This document shows, piece by piece, positions 8,373 through 16,571 of a DNA stretch of 64,000 nt. A program made the position numbers and the translations under genes. Numbering within the stretch: the first letter of the stretch is position 1; each line of letters opens with the position of its first letter. The stretch is from Lewinella sp. 4G2. Its GTDB lineage: Bacteria; Bacteroidota; Bacteroidia; Chitinophagales; Saprospiraceae. The stretch spans positions 2,790,001 to 2,854,000 of the forward strand of contig NZ_LVWJ02000014.1 in assembly GCF_001625015.1 (NCBI RefSeq), written 5' to 3'. Below the pieces are notes generated by a model. That model did no database searches. It saw only the letters and a program-made list of their open reading frames with translations, and had not been told where the DNA came from.

Positions 8373-9257
8373 ATGCGTTTTACCCTTACTGCTTTTCTTG
8401 CCTTTTTCCTGTGCACCTGCGCCAGCGCCCAGGGATTTAGCGGTGGCTTCCGTGCCGGGCTGAACTTTGTTACCCTCTCCGGGCCAATCGAAGAGGATGC
8501 CGATGGCGGGCAATACGAACGCAGGAACCGAACGACCGGCTTTCACGTCGGCGCAACGTTTGCTTACGAAATTACCGACTTGTTCGGGTTAAAGGCCGAC
8601 TTACTGTACAGCCAAAAAGGAACCGAGATAGTGTACGACGACGTGCCTTCTTATTTCTACCTCTACACCGGCCCGGATGATTTGGACGGTGAGATCTTCT
8701 TCGGCCGCCGGACCAGCGACCAGGACGTGCTGAACAGCTACATCGACATCCCAATCACGGCTTACTACAAACTGGGTAAACTAGAGATTGAAGGTGGCGT
8801 TTCGGCCGGATTTCTCGTCGGGAGCCGGGTGAGTGGAGGCGTAACCTACCGCGAAACGAATCTGCCACGCTTCGGTGATGGAGAATATGAATTTACCATC
8901 GACGGCAACTACCTCAGTGATGAACCCGGCGGTGCATCCGTACAAAACCTGGGCTCCACTACCGTTCCCGGCCTCGCCGAGCCACTACCCGATCTGGTCG
9001 GCGCCTTCTATAATAGCAACAACGACACCCGCCTGTACAACCGCTTAGATTTTGGCCTGGTGGGCGGTTTGGCTTACTACCTTAATAATGGTCTCTACCT
9101 CGGCGCCCGCTACCAATTGGGCCTCACCGACGTTACCAAGGGCGAAAGTGACCGCCGCATCACCAACGTAGACCCCAACGTACCGGAGCGCACGTACAAC
9201 GAGGACGATAAAGATTACACCCGCTCCATGCAGGTCAGTATTGGTTTCCGCTTCTAA
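8373..9257 (+). CDS. Outer-membrane beta-barrel protein (PorT-like fold)
   Basis: 294 residues with a signal peptide ending TCASAQG. The rest looks like a PF13568-type barrel: GFRAGLNF near the start, FAYEITDLFGLKADLLYSQKG, DIPITAYYKLG, LVGGLAYYLNNGLYLGARYQLGL and a final strand ending in Phe (SIGFRF). Located in the outer membrane; cargo or partner unknown. A copy of the window's 17-bp dispersed motif falls inside the signal-peptide codons (8413-8429). Confidence 0.8.
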   Translation: MRFTLTAFLAFFLCTCASAQGFSGGFRAGLNFVTLSGPIEEDADGGQYERRNRTTGFHVGATFAYEITDLFGLKADLLYSQKGTEIVYDDVPSYFYLYTGPDDLDGEIFFGRRTSDQDVLNSYIDIPITAYYKLGKLEIEGGVSAGFLVGSRVSGGVTYRETNLPRFGDGEYEFTIDGNYLSDEPGGASVQNLGSTTVPGLAEPLPDLVGAFYNSNNDTRLYNRLDFGLVGGLAYYLNNGLYLGARYQLGLTDVTKGESDRRITNVDPNVPERTYNEDDKDYTRSMQVSIGFRF

Positions 9258-9346
9258 ATCTACGCCGCATTTCTACCTCAGCCCCCAACCAACCGTTACG
9301 CGAAGAACTCTTCGAAATCGATACCGCCCTACTTACGCAGCGGTGT

Positions 9347-9874
9347 GTGATTCGCCGCTTCCGCGAGCACGAAGGGGCGCAACTGTTTGATTTGGTCCGG
9401 GATAGCCAGGATTATTTGCACGAGCAGTACCCCGATCTTCCGCGGGCGGTAGGGGAGAATGCCAAGCAAGCGGAAGGCTTTGTACGCCGCCGCATCGCAG
9501 ACTGGTTACTCCAACAAAATTTTACGTTTGGGGTGTGGGATAACGAATCCACTGAACTCATCGGTTACCTGCAGGTGCGCGACGTAAACTGGTCCGTTCC
9601 CGCCGCCAGCCTCGACTTTTTCTTGCATCCCGCCCAAAAGGAAGGTGGGTACACCGTTGAGGTGCTCGCCCGAATGCTCCGTTTTGCTTTCCGGCAGTTA
9701 GGATTGGAAAAACTGAACTACTACGTGTTATCTGACAACTTTGCCGCCCAGCGGGCCGCTCGTAAAGTCGGCTTTAAGCGGGAAGGTGACCTCCGCAACC
9801 AATTTCGCAAGGGCAGCGGTTTCCTCGCCGATCTGATGTGCTTCGGCCTCAGCCGCGAGACTTACGGGGAGTAG
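9347..9874 (+). CDS. GNAT-family N-acetyltransferase
   Basis: Transfers an acetyl group from acetyl-CoA to an unknown acceptor; RimJ/RimL-like sequence (IRRFREHEGAQLFDLV, LGLEKLNYYVLSDNFAAQRAARKVGFKREGDL). GTG 9347 is the first canonical start, but it cuts the first beta-strand. The frame stays open back to the stop of the preceding gene and reads as plausible protein (LFEIDTALLTQRCVIRRF), so translation probably begins upstream, possibly at ATT 9269. The upstream barrel gene ends at 9257 and the next gene starts 50 bp after this one. Confidence 0.8.
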   Translation: MIRRFREHEGAQLFDLVRDSQDYLHEQYPDLPRAVGENAKQAEGFVRRRIADWLLQQNFTFGVWDNESTELIGYLQVRDVNWSVPAASLDFFLHPAQKEGGYTVEVLARMLRFAFRQLGLEKLNYYVLSDNFAAQRAARKVGFKREGDLRNQFRKGSGFLADLMCFGLSRETYGE

Positions 9875-9924
9875 GATTTCTCCTGCGCATTCAACTTTCT
9901 GACGGTCCAAATCCTTTGCGTGGC

Positions 9925-10494
9925 ATGCTCGCACACGTAGAAAATCGCCGTTCCATCTTCCCCCAATTTTTCACGGACCAGCCGGTTGCAGAAGCCACGC
10001 TGCGCACTTTGCTAGCGGCCGCCAACCTGGCCCCCAGCCACCGCAAAACCGAGCCGTGGCGCTTCCGGGTCTACCAGGGCACGGGAAAAGATCAGTTGCT
10101 CGACGAGTTGCGCACCGTGTACAATCAGGGCGCTGCCGCAGGTGCTTGGGGGGAGAAGCTAGAAAAAAAGTTTGGGAAAAAGCTGACGCAGAGCCCAGTC
10201 GTACTGGCCATCTTTCTACACCGGGACGAAGCGGAATCCGTCCCGGAATGGGAAGAAGTTGCCGCCGTGGGTTGTGCCGTAGAAAACCTGTGGACTAGCC
10301 TGGATGCCTTCGGTCTCGGTGGCTACTGGTCCAGCCCTGGATTCATGTGCGGCGGGTACGGAGAGTTCCCCGGGGCAGGGGAGCGGGAACGCTGCCTTGG
10401 GTTGTTCTACCTGGGCCATCACGCCGCACCGGATTTGCCGCGACCGCGAGGAAACTGGGAGGATAAGGTCACGTTTGTTGGCGCTCCCGCATAA
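9925..10494 (+). CDS. Nitroreductase-family FMN oxidoreductase
   Basis: NAD(P)H-dependent flavoprotein of the small nitroreductase group; substrate unknown. From ATG 9925 it has 189 residues. The N-terminal RRSIFPQFF is the usual FMN phosphate-binding start, followed by LLAAANLAPSHRKTEPWRF and, near residue 120, AVENLWTSLDAFGLGGYWSSP. An upstream in-frame ATG (9838) would overlap the acetyltransferase gene and adds nothing family-like. The codons at 10129-10145 contain an exact copy of the 17-bp dispersed motif. Confidence 0.85.
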   Translation: MLAHVENRRSIFPQFFTDQPVAEATLRTLLAAANLAPSHRKTEPWRFRVYQGTGKDQLLDELRTVYNQGAAAGAWGEKLEKKFGKKLTQSPVVLAIFLHRDEAESVPEWEEVAAVGCAVENLWTSLDAFGLGGYWSSPGFMCGGYGEFPGAGERERCLGLFYLGHHAAPDLPRPRGNWEDKVTFVGAPA

Positions 10495-10565
10495 GAAGGG
10501 CAAAATGTTTTAGCGCGGACAAAGCTCGATGGGGCGGACAACACCGAATACACCTTGTTAGCGGT

Positions 10566-10573
10566 TACCTTTG
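10566..10573 (+). promoter_or_regulatory. Candidate -7 promoter element TACCTTTG
   Basis: Exact match to the Bacteroidota TAnnTTTG element, 45 bp before the ATG of the small membrane protein. No TTTG box at the right upstream spacing was seen, so support is partial. Confidence 0.35.
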
Positions 10574-10617
10574 GATTATACACATGACCAACCCGGCGCC
10601 ATCTGAATCCTAATTCC

Positions 10618-10845
10618 ATGCGCCAATTATTGAAACGCTTTACTGCTGCTAAGCAGGCCCCCTCTCTTCTGCAAGTCTTGCTCGGTACCCTCACCGGTAT
10701 CACGTTATCCTACGTAGCGATCTACTCCCGTGAAATACTGGCCGGTGAGCATTTTCTCGATTTCCAACTAATGAGCAACCTGATCTGGTTGGGCATCGGT
10801 GTGGTCCTCTTCGGGCTCTGGGAAGCCAAGAAGGGAGGTCGCTAA
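10618..10845 (+). CDS. Small membrane protein of unknown function
   Basis: 75 residues. Two hydrophobic segments (about 19-39, LQVLLGTLTGITLSYVAIYS, and about 51-68, SNLIWLGIGVVLFGLWEA) suggest two inner-membrane helices with basic ends (MRQLLKRF and KKGGR). It has its own promoter-like element upstream. No family was recognised. Confidence 0.6.
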   Translation: MRQLLKRFTAAKQAPSLLQVLLGTLTGITLSYVAIYSREILAGEHFLDFQLMSNLIWLGIGVVLFGLWEAKKGGR

Positions 10846-10878
10846 ACCGAGATGGCCAGCGGCATCCCAATTACTTAG

Positions 10879-11754
10879 TTATTCCGTAGGTAGGTCATTG
10901 ACGACTTTTGCGGTAGCTGGTTTGTCAAATGCAGCGTCCTCCGTATCGGGGCGGAATTCGTAATCAGCGATAGTGATATCCGTAATGTTCACGTCCGGAT
11001 CACTCGACCAGGAGGTGGCGTAACCCGTTGGTAGCAGGATGCCGTCAACGCGCGTTTTCCCTTTAAGGCGCATGAGTTTTTCTGGTAGGGATTTCCCCTC
11101 CTCAAAGAAGCCGCGGTAGCTGACGATGTAATTAAGGGCCACCAGCTCGTGGGTAGTAGGGTCCAGGTGGAGGATGTAGTAATCATCGTCCGCGTCTCCG
11201 GTGCCAGCTTCGTAGGTAACCTTGACCCGTTGCAAGTCCGCACCGTCCAATTCCGCATTTTCGAGAACCTCAAAGTTGATGCCTTCGTCAGCCAGCACGA
11301 ACGGAAGGCCAACGAAGTAGTAGGGCGTTAACGACCAAAAACGGGGACTTACGCCGGGGTCACTATCGGCGGGGTTTTGCCAGGCGTCCGTTCCGTCGAA
11401 GCCGTAGGTGACGTCAAGGTCGCCCGCCTTTTGGTGTACGGCCCGTGCGCCCCGGTAGTCATTCAGAATAAAACTGTTGCGGACCTTTCCCTTGCCGTCG
11501 GTCGGTACGTAGTTGAAGTGGTAGTAAAGGGGGCTTTGCCGGTACCAAGCGTCGAGACCTCCGTGAGCTTCTATTGCGCTGGCTACGAGTTGGCCACCTT
11601 CGGAACCCGCCAAGCGCTTTTCCGCCGCGGCAACGCGTTCGGTGATGGCGTCTGTCGGAGTGCTTGCTACGACCGGATCAGACGTTGTCGCTCCAGGATC
11701 ACCACAGGCGAAAAATATTATGGTAGATAGAAAGAGTAAGGTCAAATATTTCAT
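10879..11754 (-). CDS. Lipoprotein of unknown function (possibly DUF6503-like)
   Basis: 291 residues starting with a lipoprotein signal (MKYLTLLFLSTIIFFACG; lipid-attached Cys at about 17). The mature part (EAHGGLDAWYRQSPLYYHFNY, FSLTPYYFVGLPFVLAD-like stretch, YYILHLDPTTHELVALNYIVSYRGF) recalls LolA/LolB-like barrels and, from memory, the DUF6503 group; this is not verified. Probably outer-membrane or periplasmic. It is read from its own promoter, downstream of the dps terminator. Confidence 0.65.
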   Translation of the reverse strand: MKYLTLLFLSTIIFFACGDPGATTSDPVVASTPTDAITERVAAAEKRLAGSEGGQLVASAIEAHGGLDAWYRQSPLYYHFNYVPTDGKGKVRNSFILNDYRGARAVHQKAGDLDVTYGFDGTDAWQNPADSDPGVSPRFWSLTPYYFVGLPFVLADEGINFEVLENAELDGADLQRVKVTYEAGTGDADDDYYILHLDPTTHELVALNYIVSYRGFFEEGKSLPEKLMRLKGKTRVDGILLPTGYATSWSSDPDVNITDITIADYEFRPDTEDAAFDKPATAKVVNDLPTE

Positions 11755-11833
11755 TTCAAAGGATTTTCTGGTTTGTTAAGGCGTGCGGCTGCACGTTGTT
11801 CGGTCGTGGTGGGGTAGGGTGTCCTGAAACGAC

Positions 11834-11869
11834 AAAAGCAGCCATCCTCAATTTGAGGATAGCTGCTTT
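11834..11869 (-). terminator. Terminator of the dps-like gene
   Basis: The arms AAAGCAGC-C-ATCCTCAA and TTGAGGAT-A-GCTGCTTT form a ~16-bp stem with one mismatch and a very small loop. It lies 26 bp past the dps-like stop. Confidence 0.75.
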
Positions 11870-11894
11870 CTAGTAGAATTGGTGGTCGAGGGGA

Positions 11895-12479
11895 TTACTT
11901 CCCTTTCTTCTTAGACTTCTTTTCATCGCCCGTCTCTACGGGTGGCGCTTCGTGGAGGAAGCCGTAGGCCAATGTATCCTCACCGAGGAAGTGCTCCAGG
12001 TGGTGGGCGCGGTCTTCGATTTTGAAGAGGAAGCCTTCCAACATGGATTTAGTGCCGAAATCATCGTGCTTGATGCAGAGTTTGATGGTCTTCCGGAATT
12101 CGACGGCGATCTTCCGCTCGTTCTTCATGTCGTTTTCGAGGCTCTCGCGGATATGGAAGACATCTTCATCCTCCTGGGGGATGTAGGAAAGAGTCTGGTA
12201 CTTATCCAGGCGGGTGGATGGCGTGTAACCGAGCAGCGTAATGCGCTCAGCGACGGCGTCCAGCTGCAGGTTTACCTCTTCGTAGTGGGATTGTAGGAAA
12301 AGGTGGAGGTCGCGAAACTGTGGGCCTTCCACCATCCAGTGGTGCTTGTGGTACTGTGCGTACATCACCCACAGTGCGGCAAGGTGCTTATCAAGGTCTT
12401 GAGCGATCTCCTTACAGGCCTTGTCGGAGAGACCGACGGGGTTACCTTCGTAGACGCGTTTCTTTCTTAGCTTTTGCAT
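11895..12479 (-). CDS. dps: Dps/ferritin-like DNA-protection protein
   Basis: Dodecameric iron-storing protein that oxidises Fe(II) with peroxide and shields DNA. 194 residues. The ferroxidase signature is visible: His47-Trp48 in HKHHWMVEG, followed by FRDLHLFLQSHYEEVNLQLDAVAERI with Asp74 and Glu78. The C-terminal tail is lysine-rich (GDEKKSKKKGK), which fits non-specific DNA contact. Normal length for the family plus that tail. Monocistronic with a terminator downstream. A plain bacterioferritin is ruled out by the Dps-type HW...D...E spacing. Confidence 0.88.
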   Translation of the reverse strand: MQKLRKKRVYEGNPVGLSDKACKEIAQDLDKHLAALWVMYAQYHKHHWMVEGPQFRDLHLFLQSHYEEVNLQLDAVAERITLLGYTPSTRLDKYQTLSYIPQEDEDVFHIRESLENDMKNERKIAVEFRKTIKLCIKHDDFGTKSMLEGFLFKIEDRAHHLEHFLGEDTLAYGFLHEAPPVETGDEKKSKKKGK

Positions 12480-12694
12480 TGGTAATTCTGTTTTATTCTA
12501 CTGCTGGAGCGTAAAACGGAACGGCAATGTTCAGGGTAAGATTCGAAGACTTAGGTGCGTTGGCGGATTTTCTGACCAAAGCGCATCAGGCAATATCGTC
12601 TACCGAGATTCTCGTTACCTTGGCGTTGGAATTACGTCGAACCAACGACTGGCTTTTGCCGTCTTGACCCCGGTTACCCAAAAATCTTTCCCCA

Positions 12695-13519
12695 ATGAGC
12701 AAACTGAAACTGGCCATTCTGGACCTGTACAACGGCATCCCTAACCAGGGTATGCGGTGCATCAAGGAGATCGTCGAGCAATTAGCTGACGTCATCGATT
12801 ACAAAGTATTCGACGTGCGCCAAACCTCGCGGGTGCCGGACATGACCTACGACATTTTCATTTCTTCCGGCGGCCCGGGTAACCCCATTGGTGGCGACGG
12901 CCTCGAAGGCTGGGAGGATGCTTGGACGGGATGGTTGGATAAGGTTTACCAGTATAACCTGAGCAATGGCCGGAAGAAGCACGTGCTCTTCATTTGTCAC
13001 AGCTTTCAGATGGCCGTGGCCCACTTTGAACTGGCCAACGTTTGTGCCCGTAAAGGGATTAGCTTCGGCACCTTTCCAGTATACCGTGAGCACGACGAGA
13101 ATATGGACCTACTGTTCGCCGGCTTGGACAACCCTTTCTGGGTGGCCGACTTCCGCCGCTTCCAGGTGATCGAGCCAAACGATGTCCGCCTCGAAGAAAT
13201 TGGTGCTTCCGTAATCGCTCTGGAAAAGATCCGCCCTCACGTCGACCTTGAACGCGCCGTGATGGCCATCCGTTGGAGTGACGAGATTGTCGGCGTACAA
13301 TTCCACCCGGAGGCCGACCCGGAAGGGATGATGGCGCACTTCAGCCGCAAGGATATAAAGGATGAGGTCATCAAGGACCATGGCCGGGATAAGTGGCTAC
13401 AGATCATGGAGGATCTCAACCACCCGGAACGAATCACGCGAACGCACGAAACCGTAATCCCCGGCTTCTTGAAGCGGGCCGTTCAAGCACTGACCATCAG
13501 TGAAGTGCAATCTATCTAA
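12695..13519 (+). CDS. Class I glutamine amidotransferase-like protein
   Basis: 274 residues with a GATase1 domain. The nucleophile is Cys101 in FICHSFQ and the His204-Glu206 pair lies in VQFHPEAD; the oxyanion region is SSGGPGNPIGG. It resembles the stand-alone, GMP-synthase-like amidotransferases; no synthetase domain is fused. The acceptor of ammonia is unknown, and it may instead hydrolyse gamma-glutamyl compounds. The C-terminal ~60 residues (DIKDEVIKDHGRDKW ...) extend beyond the core fold. The gene stands alone. Confidence 0.8.
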   Translation: MSKLKLAILDLYNGIPNQGMRCIKEIVEQLADVIDYKVFDVRQTSRVPDMTYDIFISSGGPGNPIGGDGLEGWEDAWTGWLDKVYQYNLSNGRKKHVLFICHSFQMAVAHFELANVCARKGISFGTFPVYREHDENMDLLFAGLDNPFWVADFRRFQVIEPNDVRLEEIGASVIALEKIRPHVDLERAVMAIRWSDEIVGVQFHPEADPEGMMAHFSRKDIKDEVIKDHGRDKWLQIMEDLNHPERITRTHETVIPGFLKRAVQALTISEVQSI

Positions 13520-13672
13520 CGGTAGACCCACTACGCCTTATCGTTACATCCGCCGTTGAGTTGAGTATTCACCTCAAGGACTTGACATTTTATGCCAGGT
13601 ATTTGGGCAAAACGATGTTCCTTTGCGGCAGACACGCCAGAACGCCCGTGTCCTCAATTGAAATACTGCCCC

Positions 13673-14581
13673 ATGCTGAGCCGCCGCAACGTCCGAATCA
13701 AAGTTATGCAAGTCCTCTACGCCGCCCAGCGGCAGGGGTTTAGCACGCCGAACGCCTACGTATCGCTGCTGAATAGTATGACGCGGAATACCTTCAAACT
13801 CTATCTGGAAAACCTGCTGATCTTCCAGCGGGTGTGTGAGTATGCTAAGCACGACTTCGCTACCCGCCAAGCAAAGTTGCGGCCGACCGAAGAAGACAAG
13901 TCATTCCGCCCGGTGTTGGCCGATAACCAGTGCGTGCAGTCGCTGTCGGATAACAATGACCTCAGCCAGATCTACGATCGTTACGGCGTCCGATCCATGA
14001 TCGATGCGGACCAGATCCAGAGCCTTTACCGCGAGTTTGGTAAGACGGATACACATCAGTCATTTCTCGAAATCCCCAACCCCAGCAACGAGGAAACTAA
14101 GACCTTGCTGTTGGCGCTGTACAAGTGGTTACAGAAGCAAGATCTATTCCTCAACATGGTGGAGGACCAGTTCCCACTTTGGAATGAAGACAAGAGCCTG
14201 GTGATCGGAGCCATGAAGAAGACAATTAAGTCCATGCCGGTGGACGCCAGCTTCTACCACGACTACGAATCCCCCAGCGAAGCCATTACCGACTTCGGCC
14301 GGCCACTCCTGCGCTTTGTCGTGGAGGCAGAGGAAACCTTACTGGAGAGAATCAAAACCGTCCTCCAAAACTGGGACGCGGACCGCGTTGCCATCGTCGA
14401 CATGATTCTCCTCAAAATGGCGGTAGGGGAGTTCACCCAATTTCCCGCCATCGCGCCCGAGGTGACCATCAATGAGTACATCGATATCTCCAAAGCGTAC
14501 AGTACCCCGAAGAGCCGGGAGTTCATTAATGGCGTGCTGGATAACCTGAAGAAGCAACTGGAGAAGGAAGGGCTGATTTAG
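13673..14581 (+). CDS. nusB: Transcription antitermination factor NusB, long Bacteroidota form
   Basis: Part of the antitermination complex (with NusE/S10) on rRNA transcripts. ATG 13673 gives 302 residues starting MLSRRNVRIKVMQVLYA, the standard NusB opening. The NusB helical core is at the C-terminus (about 190-300: LLERIKTVLQNWDADRVAIVDMILLKMAVGEF, PEVTINEYIDISKAYST, FINGVLDNL). The ~150-residue insert between the start and the core is typical of Bacteroidota. An upstream in-frame ATG at 13592 adds no family-like sequence. Confidence 0.9.
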   Translation: MLSRRNVRIKVMQVLYAAQRQGFSTPNAYVSLLNSMTRNTFKLYLENLLIFQRVCEYAKHDFATRQAKLRPTEEDKSFRPVLADNQCVQSLSDNNDLSQIYDRYGVRSMIDADQIQSLYREFGKTDTHQSFLEIPNPSNEETKTLLLALYKWLQKQDLFLNMVEDQFPLWNEDKSLVIGAMKKTIKSMPVDASFYHDYESPSEAITDFGRPLLRFVVEAEETLLERIKTVLQNWDADRVAIVDMILLKMAVGEFTQFPAIAPEVTINEYIDISKAYSTPKSREFINGVLDNLKKQLEKEGLI

Positions 14582-14622
14582 TCGGGTAGTCGGGTAGTAC
14601 GTACTACCTGACTACCCGACTA
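14579..14622. terminator. Near-perfect 22-bp inverted repeat between convergent genes
   Basis: Arms 14579-14600 and 14601-14622 match with one mismatch and no spacer. The sequence is built from 8-bp units (GTCGGGTA, then CTACCTGA, CTACCCGA, CTACGATA). It overlaps the nusB stop codon and ends 6 bp before the OmpA-protein stop, so it can end both transcripts. No long T run is present. Confidence 0.65.
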
Positions 14623-14627
14623 CGATA

Positions 14628-15659
14628 CTACAAAACTCTAATCTCCACTCTTCGATTCGCCCGCATCTCCCGCTCATCAACCGGGTTCGGATTCACCATT
14701 TCGTAATTCGAGTAGCTGCGGTAGCGCATGCGTTCTGGTTCAATCCCTCTTCCTACCAAGTAATTATAGACCACTTTGGCCCGGGCACCTGCGAGGGCGT
14801 GCAGTCGCGTACCCGGGAGCTGTGGCTCGCCCGGTTGGTTGACGTGGCCGGCCAGTTCTATCCTCGTGTCGGCGTTGTACTCCATGAAGTGATACAGCCT
14901 TTCTAAGGCGGTGGATCCTCCCGGTAGAAGTTTGGTCTTATTTCCTACGAAGTAGAGATTTTGGATGTCAATCCTGCGGCCGGTGGTTGCCAGCTTGAGG
15001 CGAACGTCGAAGGGTGGGGGAGGGCCGTCCGCCACGCTGAGTTTAATGTCCCTAGTCTCAATGAAGTGTCGCCGCGCAAAGACGTCCAACCGAATCGGGT
15101 CGTCGGCGGGCAGCCAGATGGCAAACTTCCCTTGATCATCCGCGGTAACCGTGTCTATGAGGTAAGTCCCGTGAGCAATGGCGCCACCGGGAATGGGATT
15201 GCCGACTTCGTCGCGAACGGTACCCGTCAGTTGAATGTAAGTCCGTGGCAAGCCCGACCGTAGGAGGACGCGGCGGTTCAATCGTTCTTTAGCCTGGGTG
15301 GGGACGGCTAATTTTCGTTCCCCAAAATACCGGAGTTCTACCTTATCCGCAGGCCAGCCGGCTTCGATCATGGCTGCGCGGGCGGCTTGGCACCGGGCTT
15401 CGGCCAACGCTTCATTGGCGGCGTCCGTCCCGACGGCATCGGTGTGGCCTTCGATGTACAGTTCCAGGTCTCCAGGCCGGTCGGCAACCATTTGGTGGAT
15501 CTTGGTCTTTGCGGTGGCATCTACGTCAGCGCCCGCGAAATCGAAATAGATGGTGTCGTTGCGGTGGACTTCTACGGAGTCTTTGACGCCGTTGGTCTGT
15601 GCAAAAACGCCGGAACTAGTAAAGAGTACCAACAAACTATACCGGCAAAATGATAGCAT
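14628..15659 (-). CDS. Two-domain OmpA-like protein with a central carboxypeptidase-regulatory-like domain
   Basis: 343 residues, signal peptide ending VFAQ (about 21). Residues ~30-135 form one OmpA-type peptidoglycan-binding domain (IYFDFAGADVDATAK, EGHTDAVGTDAANEALAEARCQA, RLNRRVLL). Residues ~140-225 look like a CarboxypepD_reg beta-sandwich (IQLTGTVRDEVGNPIPGGAI). Residues ~235-343 form a second OmpA domain (IELAGHVNQPG, ALAGARAKVVYNYLVGRGI, RANRRVEIRVL). In the second copy the usual GHTD is GHVN. Expected in the periplasm bound to peptidoglycan. The layout is unusual because the OmpA domains are at both ends. Confidence 0.8.
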   Translation of the reverse strand: MLSFCRYSLLVLFTSSGVFAQTNGVKDSVEVHRNDTIYFDFAGADVDATAKTKIHQMVADRPGDLELYIEGHTDAVGTDAANEALAEARCQAARAAMIEAGWPADKVELRYFGERKLAVPTQAKERLNRRVLLRSGLPRTYIQLTGTVRDEVGNPIPGGAIAHGTYLIDTVTADDQGKFAIWLPADDPIRLDVFARRHFIETRDIKLSVADGPPPPFDVRLKLATTGRRIDIQNLYFVGNKTKLLPGGSTALERLYHFMEYNADTRIELAGHVNQPGEPQLPGTRLHALAGARAKVVYNYLVGRGIEPERMRYRSYSNYEMVNPNPVDEREMRANRRVEIRVL

Positions 15660-15753
15660 TTTAAGCGTGTCTACGTTCCGACTATATAACGGTATAAATC
15701 AAAAAATAGCTTGGCTTAACAACTTGGGAGCTCCCCGAAATAACTACCGACAA

Positions 15754-16437
15754 TCAGTACAAGATATGCTTGTACCCCATACTGAGCGAATAAGGGTAAA
15801 GGGGAAGGACTTCATCGTACGCTGAATTATTGGGGCGGTAGAGCCCCACGAAGGACTTGTTGTGCTGGATGAAAAGTGCGCCCCGGAGGCCAGTGGGGAT
15901 GGTGACACCAACCATAACTTTGACATCCCAGTCCCGATATTCATCTTCTACGGCTGCGAAGTTAAAATTGCGGGGGAGCCGCTCCGTTTTGCCGGAAGTT
16001 TCGATGGTGTAGCTAGTTAGGCGGGACACCACGAAGCCAAGTTGCAATACACCACTTCGGTACAATTTAAAGTTGTCTTTCTTACCCGCGAATCGCTTAT
16101 TTCCCAGGCGGAGATTATAGAGTAGCGGAACTTCGACGGTGTTGAGGCGAAGGTCAATTGCGTTGTTCCCCCTTTCTTTTCTCTCGGACCGATTGGATTT
16201 GGCTCCAGCCTGAGCGAAGCCCACGCCGACGGTCACGAATGATTTGGGCGTTAGTAAGATCTGCGTTTCCGCCCCAAACCGAACCCCAATCTTATTGTAG
16301 CCAAAGTAATAATCCCCATCGATCTGACTCAGGTTGACGCCAGCATAGGCTGCCGCAGCAAACTTTTGCTTTGCGCCGGGTTGGGCACACAGGAATGATG
16401 AAGCTAGGAAAAAGCAAGCGAGTAATAGTGGCCGCAT
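15754..16437 (-). CDS. Outer-membrane beta-barrel protein (PorT-like)
   Basis: 227 residues from ATG 16437 (MRPLLLACFFLASSFLCAQ, a signal peptide); a start 10 codons earlier (16467) would put extra residues before the signal. The mature part has the pattern of a small 8-10-strand barrel: AAAYAGVNLSQIDGDYYFGYNK, GVRFGAETQILLTPKSFVTVGVGFAQ, VEVPLLYNLRLG, LSMGYKHILY at the end. The cargo is unknown. Next to the two-OmpA-domain protein on the same strand, separated by ~95 bp. Confidence 0.75.
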   Translation of the reverse strand: MRPLLLACFFLASSFLCAQPGAKQKFAAAAYAGVNLSQIDGDYYFGYNKIGVRFGAETQILLTPKSFVTVGVGFAQAGAKSNRSERKERGNNAIDLRLNTVEVPLLYNLRLGNKRFAGKKDNFKLYRSGVLQLGFVVSRLTSYTIETSGKTERLPRNFNFAAVEDEYRDWDVKVMVGVTIPTGLRGALFIQHNKSFVGLYRPNNSAYDEVLPLYPYSLSMGYKHILY

Positions 16438-16515
16438 ATTTTCTGGGGTTACAGGAATGGTATTCAAAGGCTAGTCGATAATGCTGAGCGCAATGATCAA
16501 TCAATCTACGAAAAA

Positions 16516-16544
16516 CGCCCTGCTTTACTGAGTAAAACAGGGCG
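16516..16544 (-). terminator. Terminator of the SusC-SusD-lipoprotein operon
   Basis: The 14-bp stem (16516-16529 with 16531-16544, one mismatch) is followed on the minus strand by five T. It lies 28 bp past the stop of the last operon gene. Confidence 0.8.
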
Positions 16545-16571
16545 CTTTCGATTGGTTTACCGAGTAGCGGA

